64,000 bases of DNA from Caecitellus pseudoparvulus (Eukaryota; Bigyra: Bicosoecida). A program made the translations under genes and the position numbers. The notes beneath the pieces were generated by a model, which was not told where the DNA came from, did not search any database, and saw nothing but the letters and a program-made list of their open reading frames with translations. The DNA is taken from the NCBI GenBank assembly GCA_965644315.1, contig CBFFRQ010000057.1:372001-436000 (forward strand), read 5' to 3'. This document shows positions 58,849-64,000 of this stretch, one piece after another; within the stretch, counting starts at the first letter, position 1; each line of letters begins with the position of its first letter.

Positions 58849-61641
58849 ATGGTACGTTTTCTCTGCCGTGGCGGCCCTGCTGGGAGCGAGCAGGGATTGG
58901 CGCTCGGCAAGCGCAAGTGGTTGTGCTTCGGCACACGGACTATCGCACGCGGCAAGCTGCAACCCCTGAACATTACACAGGACGCACAGCACAGTGAACA
59001 TGGAAGGATACTGCAGCGTTCCTGGACGGGAATCAAAGACCAGATGACTGACAGCGTGCAAGCATGTCTGCGCCGGATGCAGTGTCTGCCTGGAAGTGCA
59101 ACACCCCAAGCCATGGCCCTGCGCGGCTTGGCAGCAATTGGCCTTGGCACAGTTCCCGTGCTTCATGGCGAAACCGAGCCACACTCGTTGGAGGGCATGG
59201 CTGTCTTGCTCCGGGAGGCGGGAGGGGCTTTGCTTGAGAGAGCTGCGAAGCTTAGAGGCCAGCCTCAGCGGGATGAGGTGTGCGCAGCGCTCAACTTTCT
59301 CTCATTCCGCTGCTTCTGCATCTTGGACATGATACACCAGGTCACTGTGGGCCTTAAAACTAGCGCATTTCCTGCAGGTGGCGCTGTGTGGGGCTCGATA
59401 GTTGCTGCATGGGACGCAGTGCAGCTTGACGGCGCTAGCTTGGAAAGCGCACTCGCAGACCTGACGCGCTGGTGGCGCGATCACAAGAACCCAAGTTCAC
59501 CCTCGTTTTCAACCACAAGGTCTCGAAACGACGCACCAGGTGGCCAGGACTCGATGACGGCTGCTTTGGCAAGCATCAGGCAGCAGGCAAAGTGGCTTCG
59601 TGGGGAGTCGGCTGGTGAGCTGCAAAGTGTCTCTGCAGCAGGGAGTTTGGAGACTGCCGCAGATGCCGTTGAGAAGCTCCGGGCATTGTTGGACTGTGCT
59701 CGAACTGTTGGAGGGCCAAAACTGCAAGAAGTCCGCGGCATAGACCAGTTGACTGGCCTCGTCTGCCTTTCCACTGCTGACGAATCAGTGTACAGCAGCT
59801 CAAACCGCATCTCACCGATGAGCGACACAACGATTGACGACGTAGCATTGTGGGCTGAAGATGTGGCTGAAGGTGCAACCAAGATTGCGCAGAGTGTCGT
59901 GGGTCTGCAGAAGTGTGAATGGGCCTGTGCGGCTTCGGGACTCCCCAAGCTCGCCCAGTCCATGCAGGCTGTTGCGCTTGCTCACTCATGCGCACAGCTT
60001 TCACCTGCAGATCCGATCGGGCCCGTGACTGACATTTCCATCCAACTGCATTGCGAGAAGTGCTGGCCCCTGAGCAACTTTCTTGACGACGAAGCGTGGG
60101 AGGACGTTGGGCAGCAGGATAGGGAGCGTCTCTGCATGAGGCTGCTGAGCGCGTGTGCCCTCGCAGAGGCCTGTGATGTTGACCTGACTGGTGTGACCTC
60201 CCGGGCGTTTGTGATTTCTGGGGTTGCCACTTGCAGCGTGTCAGACTTGCTGCTCTCGCTGGAAGCGGGCCAGTGCCAGGTACTACTGGGAGCATGTTCC
60301 ACAGTGTGGTCCACGTCAAAGGGGCCCACCTCCAGCACATCTACGTGTGCACGCGGAGTTGCCAGAGACATCATGGGAACGCTCGTCGGAAGAGAAGGCG
60401 ACCCCGAAGGGATCATCGCCATGTCGGACGAGTCCGAACACTGCTCGTTGGCAGGGGCGCTGAGTTGCCTCGAAGAAGAGGGCAGGCTTCGCTGCATGGA
60501 GGCGTATGCCCTTTCCCAGCAAGCGAAAGCCAGCAATTTTGAGGCATTCAGAGAGTTCGACGAGGCTCTACAAGCCCAGCAAGCTGAACCAGAAGCACCG
60601 GTGCGCATCCCAGAGGTCCGCACACCTGCCGAAAGTCAAGCAGTGTTCAGGAAAGCATGCGAAGAAGGGGACACCGCGACACTTCTGGGTGTTCTCAGCA
60701 TCGCCGGGACTTGCAAAGTGAACGTGCACTCAGAAAATGAGAAGGGCTTTCGGCTGGCGTGTGGGAGTGGCCACGTTGACGTGGTGCGAGCCCTGCTCGC
60801 ACTGACTGGCGGAGACCAAGTGGATGTGCACGCACCAGGTGGGGGCTTTCCCGAGGGTGCATTCAGATGGGCATGCAGAAATGGCCACCTTGATGTGGTG
60901 CGAGAACTGCTCTTGCTTCAAGGCGAGCGCTCTGTGGACGTCCATGCAGAGGACAGAATGGGCCCAGAGGCTGCCTTTCGTTGGGCTTGTGAAAACGGAC
61001 AGCTGGCAATTGTGCGAGAGCTCCTACAGTTAACTGGTGCTCGGACGATTGATGTCCACGCTGATGCCAAAGGCCCGGAGGCTGCCCTGAGGTATGCGTG
61101 CAAGAGCGGTCACTTGGACGTTGTGCAAGAACTTCTCAGCCTTGAGGGGGATAGAGCTGTGAATGTCCACGCGTGGGATAAGGACGGGCCTGAAGCTCCT
61201 TTCCGATGGGCATGCTCGCAAGGAAGGGTCAGCGTCGTGCGCGAGCTTCTCGCACTTTCAGGAGAAAGAACGGTGGACGTGCACGCTGATGGTGATGCTG
61301 CTTTCAAGTGGGCGTGTGGGCTTGGACATCTGGACGTGCTCCAAGAGCTCTTGACTTTGACAGGAGATAGAGCGGTCAATGTTCACGCAGAAGACCGCGA
61401 CGGGCCTGAGGCTGGTTTTCGGTCAGCTTGCAAGCAAGGCCACGTCGCAGTAGTCCGTGAGCTCCTTGCCTTGACTGGGGAGAGAGAAGTCAACGTGCAT
61501 GCATGCAACAACCAAGGCCTTGCACTCGCGATCGACAGGAACAGAGTGGGCGTCATTCGTTGCCTGCTGGATCTTACTGGAGAAAGGGCTGCACCTGGCT
61601 CTCTGCGACGGAGGGCGCAGCAAAAACTACGCTGGTTCTGA
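58849..61641 (+). CDS. Ankyrin-like repeat protein with novel N-terminal domain
   Basis: Up to 930 residues in the open frame. The start is uncertain: ATG 58849 overlaps a possible splice donor (ATGGTACGT), and ATG 59044, which gives 865 residues, is the safer choice. Residues up to about 590 are a helical domain I do not recognise. It contains NFLSFRCFCILDMIHQ, RWWRDHKN and DVTLTGVTSRAFVISGVATCS-like stretches, with eight or more Cys/Trp positions. From about residue 595 come nine ankyrin-like repeats of 36-39 residues. The consensus is roughly FRWACxxGHLDVVRELLxL followed by a short linker ending VHAxDxxGPEA. Only the inner helices (GHLDVVRELL) match canonical ankyrin; the hairpin is unusual. 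Ankyrin repeats bind proteins. No AATGCA follows the stop. Confidence 0.82.
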   Translation: MVRFLCRGGPAGSEQGLALGKRKWLCFGTRTIARGKLQPLNITQDAQHSEHGRILQRSWTGIKDQMTDSVQACLRRMQCLPGSATPQAMALRGLAAIGLGTVPVLHGETEPHSLEGMAVLLREAGGALLERAAKLRGQPQRDEVCAALNFLSFRCFCILDMIHQVTVGLKTSAFPAGGAVWGSIVAAWDAVQLDGASLESALADLTRWWRDHKNPSSPSFSTTRSRNDAPGGQDSMTAALASIRQQAKWLRGESAGELQSVSAAGSLETAADAVEKLRALLDCARTVGGPKLQEVRGIDQLTGLVCLSTADESVYSSSNRISPMSDTTIDDVALWAEDVAEGATKIAQSVVGLQKCEWACAASGLPKLAQSMQAVALAHSCAQLSPADPIGPVTDISIQLHCEKCWPLSNFLDDEAWEDVGQQDRERLCMRLLSACALAEACDVDLTGVTSRAFVISGVATCSVSDLLLSLEAGQCQVLLGACSTVWSTSKGPTSSTSTCARGVARDIMGTLVGREGDPEGIIAMSDESEHCSLAGALSCLEEEGRLRCMEAYALSQQAKASNFEAFREFDEALQAQQAEPEAPVRIPEVRTPAESQAVFRKACEEGDTATLLGVLSIAGTCKVNVHSENEKGFRLACGSGHVDVVRALLALTGGDQVDVHAPGGGFPEGAFRWACRNGHLDVVRELLLLQGERSVDVHAEDRMGPEAAFRWACENGQLAIVRELLQLTGARTIDVHADAKGPEAALRYACKSGHLDVVQELLSLEGDRAVNVHAWDKDGPEAPFRWACSQGRVSVVRELLALSGERTVDVHADGDAAFKWACGLGHLDVLQELLTLTGDRAVNVHAEDRDGPEAGFRSACKQGHVAVVRELLALTGEREVNVHACNNQGLALAIDRNRVGVIRCLLDLTGERAAPGSLRRRAQQKLRWF
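60630..61600 (+). repeat. Tandem ankyrin-like repeat array
   Basis: Nine repeats of 36-39 codons. Units share an FRWAC-type start, GHLDVVRELL and a VHA-type end. The first and last are the most diverged. Confidence 0.8.
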
Positions 61642-61730
61642 TGCAGGTGGGTCGCCGTGCCACGAAAAGGTCGCGCTTCAAGTGCCACGAGACGAGGCAG
61701 TGCCACCAACACGCGAGTAGCCACAGGTAC

Positions 61731-61736
61731 TGCATT
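61731..61736 (-). terminator. AATGCA poly(A)-signal candidate for the Sel1-repeat gene
   Basis: On the minus strand AATGCA begins 35 nt after the stop (61771), in the 129-bp gap to the converging ankyrin gene. Confidence 0.55.
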
Positions 61737-61770
61737 GACTTTCAGGACCGCGCTGCGGTGTGCTTCTACC

Positions 61771-64000
61771 TCAAGGCCAACGCTTCATGCGCGTGAGGGT
61801 GGCAATGGCAGCGTCGTGGCCTTGCTCTGCTGCCGCTCTCCACCACCGCAGCGCCTCTTCAAAATGGCGCGGTGTGCCCTTGCCATTTCGAAGCAATGTC
61901 CCATAGGCAAATTGGCCACCTGCATGGCCTTGCTCTGCGGATGCTTTGAGCCAGCGAGCTGCTTGTCGGACATCTCGAGGTACTCCTTTGCCGAACTTGT
62001 ACAAGGTGCCAAGTTGGAACTGTCCCTGGGCATCGCCCTGCTTTGCTGCAGCTTCATACCAGCGGGCTGCCTCTGCATCATTTCGCTCCGTTCCCTTCCC
62101 ATGCCTGAAGGCGTCTCCGAGGCTGCTTTGGCCGCCAGCATGCCCCTGCTCTGCCGCTGCTTGAAAGCACTCCAGCGCCTGCGCTGCGCTTCGCCGCACT
62201 CCCTTTCCTTTCGAGAACATCAAGCCAAGTTTGAAGTGGCCCTCAGCGACTCCCTTCTCTGCGACAAGCCTGTACCAATGCACTGCTCGCTTCAAATCCT
62301 TTTTGACCCCACGCCCGGCTTTGTACATGTCTCCAAGTAGGCACTGGGCCTCCACTTCCCCTTTTTCTGCAGCCTCCTTGAGCAGGCGAACTGCCTCAGC
62401 CTCATCCTGCGCCACCCCTTGGGCTTGCAAGTACAATTTGGCAAGATGGCACTGCGCCAGGGCATCTCCCATCCCCGCTGCTTCTTGAAGGTATCGTGCA
62501 CCTTCCTTCGCAGTGTCCCCTTGGCCATCTTTCTGCGTGTGCATGCAGCCGAGGAAGGTCTTGGCCCTCACATGCCCTTGCTTCGCTGCTGCCTTAAACC
62601 AACGCAACGCAACAGCGTCATCCTGGGGCACGCCATATCCGTGCTTGTACATGGTGCCCAAGCTGCACTGCCCATCGGCATTGCCCAAAAGCGCTGCAGC
62701 TCTGAAGCACCGCACTGCCTCGCTGTCACTTTGAGATACGCACGACCCAGCCCTGTACATGTCCCCCATGGCAACGTGTCCACCTGCATGCCCTAGCTCT
62801 GCTGCAGCTGCGTAGAGCTCAAATGCCCTTTGAGGATTACGCTTTACTCCCCAGCCGTTGCTGTACATGGTCGCAAAGTTGAACAGCCCGTCGCTGTACC
62901 TCTGCTCTGCGGCAGCTCGGTACCACCGCACTGCTTCCTTCACATCTTTCCATGTTCCGTGTCCATGACAGAATGCATCACCCAGCTTGCACTGTCCCTC
63001 TGGGTCCCCCTGTTCGGCTGCTGCCCGGTACCAACGTAGCGCTTCAGCCTCATCCTGTGCGATTCCGGTGCCTCCAGCGTACGCATCTCCAAGCGCAACC
63101 TGCCCACCAGAATGTCCCTGCTCTGCAGCTGCCCTGAAGAGGCGGAGCGCTTCACTTTCGTCCTGGCAGACACCAGTGCCAGTCTTGTACATGTCCCCCA
63201 GGCTCACTTGCGCGTCTGCAAGTCCCTGCTCCGCAGCAGCAACGAACCAGCGGTGAGCCTCAGCGTGGTCTTGGGACACACCCTGGCCAAGTCTGTGCAT
63301 GCAGCCAATGTGCCACTGACTGACAGCATCGCCCTTTTCAGCTGCCCTTCGGTACCACTCCGCAGCCTCTGTCCGGTTCTTCGCGGAGCCGGGGCCGTGC
63401 TCCAACATGATGCCCAGCTTTCGCTGAGCCTCAATGAGCCCCTGCTCAGCTGCGGCCCTAAACCACTTAACTGCTGCGGGTAGGTCTTGCATACCTCCAG
63501 TTCCATCCCTGAAGCTGTCTCCTAAAGCAAGCTGCGCTGCAGCGTGTCCTTGGGCTGCTGCCGCCTCGAACCATTGACGTGCACGGCCAGCATCCCGAAC
63601 CCCGCCAATCCCCTCTCCGTACATCTTTCCAAGACAATGCTGCGCTGCTGCTTGACCTTGCTCAGCCATGGAAACAAGCTCGGGGACAACGTCCGCGTTG
63701 CCTTGTTGTGCCATGGAAGCCAAGCTCTCCAAGGCGTCCGCCTGGCCTTGACGTGCAAGCGCCCAAAGTTGCTGCAATGCATCCCCATGTCCCTGCTCTG
63801 CCGCAGCCAAGAACAGGCGCGCTGCACTTGCGCAATCGTGAGCCACTCCATCGCCGCGCATGTGCGCGTCGGCCAAGAGGAACTGGCAAGAGGCATTCCC
63901 TTGCTGGGCAGCAACTTTGAGCCAGTGGCAACCCTCGGCGGCATTCTTCCTTATGCCCACTCCGTGACAAAGCATCCCAGCAAGCTCTAAGCAGTCCACC
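61771..64000 (-). CDS. Sel1-like repeat protein, 5' end outside the window
   Basis: At least 742 residues; the reading frame is open to the right edge, so the N-terminus is missing. Nearly the whole visible protein is Sel1-like repeats (SLR, a TPR relative). The consensus is roughly LGDMYxxGxGVxxDxxEAxRW, then YRAAAEQGHAxGQ, period 36. I count about 19 full units. One degenerate stretch (nt about 63650-63770) has shortened Gln-rich helices. The last unit ends HDAAIATLTRMKRWP. SLR proteins are solenoid scaffolds in ER-associated degradation, signalling and adaptor roles. No catalytic or membrane segment is visible, so its role is open. Confidence 0.9.
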   Translation of the reverse strand, partial: VDCLELAGMLCHGVGIRKNAAEGCHWLKVAAQQGNASCQFLLADAHMRGDGVAHDCASAARLFLAAAEQGHGDALQQLWALARQGQADALESLASMAQQGNADVVPELVSMAEQGQAAAQHCLGKMYGEGIGGVRDAGRARQWFEAAAAQGHAAAQLALGDSFRDGTGGMQDLPAAVKWFRAAAEQGLIEAQRKLGIMLEHGPGSAKNRTEAAEWYRRAAEKGDAVSQWHIGCMHRLGQGVSQDHAEAHRWFVAAAEQGLADAQVSLGDMYKTGTGVCQDESEALRLFRAAAEQGHSGGQVALGDAYAGGTGIAQDEAEALRWYRAAAEQGDPEGQCKLGDAFCHGHGTWKDVKEAVRWYRAAAEQRYSDGLFNFATMYSNGWGVKRNPQRAFELYAAAAELGHAGGHVAMGDMYRAGSCVSQSDSEAVRCFRAAALLGNADGQCSLGTMYKHGYGVPQDDAVALRWFKAAAKQGHVRAKTFLGCMHTQKDGQGDTAKEGARYLQEAAGMGDALAQCHLAKLYLQAQGVAQDEAEAVRLLKEAAEKGEVEAQCLLGDMYKAGRGVKKDLKRAVHWYRLVAEKGVAEGHFKLGLMFSKGKGVRRSAAQALECFQAAAEQGHAGGQSSLGDAFRHGKGTERNDAEAARWYEAAAKQGDAQGQFQLGTLYKFGKGVPRDVRQAARWLKASAEQGHAGGQFAYGTLLRNGKGTPRHFEEALRWWRAAAEQGHDAAIATLTRMKRWP
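61790..63999 (-). repeat. Tandem 36-codon Sel1 repeat array
   Basis: About 19 units of 108 bp, similar enough in protein that unit gain or loss by recombination is plausible. It continues past the window edge. Confidence 0.85.

Noticed and set aside
58755-58993. Extra 5' exons for the ankyrin-like gene (ATG 58755, donor at 58852, second exon from 58918)
   Set aside because: The intron size fits, but the second exon cannot be joined to the main frame in any phase-consistent way, and its acceptor is AAG instead of CAG.
61790-63999. Tandem 108-bp periodicity as a satellite or CRISPR-like array
   Set aside because: It is fully explained by protein-coding Sel1 repeats in one open frame.
1-64000. 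Transposons, viral insertions, tRNA or rRNA genes
   Set aside because: I saw no transposase, integrase, reverse transcriptase, capsid gene, terminal repeat, or cloverleaf that I could support by eye. Short tRNAs could still be missed without a covariance search.

Overview
This is nuclear DNA from a GC-rich, gene-dense, probably flagellated unicellular eukaryote. Spliceosomal introns interrupt many genes, gene products carry apparent mitochondrial presequences, and the gene set is eukaryotic: kinesin, ferlin, VPS52, a mucolipin-like channel, SLC44 and SLC25 transporters, NAF1, and mitochondrial respiratory and ribosomal proteins. I cannot name the taxon. I see 26 protein-coding genes in 64 kb. 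Introns are uniformly short (64-125 bp in the 32 I could resolve; one weaker call is longer), and half of their 5' splice sites read GTGCG. I see no rRNA, tRNA, CRISPR array or transposon.

Layout. 1-10.3 kb: MRH-domain receptor (3' part), kinesin, ferlin. 10.6-20.5 kb: EF-hand protein, VPS52, and a 1951-residue SPRY-repeat protein with a pseudokinase-like N-terminus. 20.5-31.6 kb: FKBP15-like endosomal protein, DAP3/mS29, SLC25 carrier, pantothenate synthetase, organellar AsnRS, SLC44-like transporter. 32.4-42.0 kb: AAAP amino-acid transporter, mucolipin-like channel, AAA ATPase, NAF1, a small TPR-like protein. 42.0-45.4 kb: the nuclear genes for SDHC, SDHD and SDHB side by side, with an unknown 110-residue gene inserted on the opposite strand. 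45.5-64 kb: three very large poorly characterised proteins (a possible lipid-binding protein, a multi-pass membrane protein, a rhomboid pseudoprotease), then an ankyrin-like repeat protein and a Sel1-repeat protein cut by the window end. Several genes belong to endomembrane traffic and several to mitochondria, but only the SDH genes form a functional group.

The main discovery is at the 3' ends. In 21 of 26 genes the hexamer AATGCA lies at or within about 65 nt after the stop codon on the coding strand. AATAAA is not seen in these positions. Where two genes converge, the motif is usually enlarged to the palindrome AATGCATT, so one copy reads as AATGCA on both strands and can serve both genes (five pairs). 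I read this as a divergent poly(A) signal, used bidirectionally in a compact genome.
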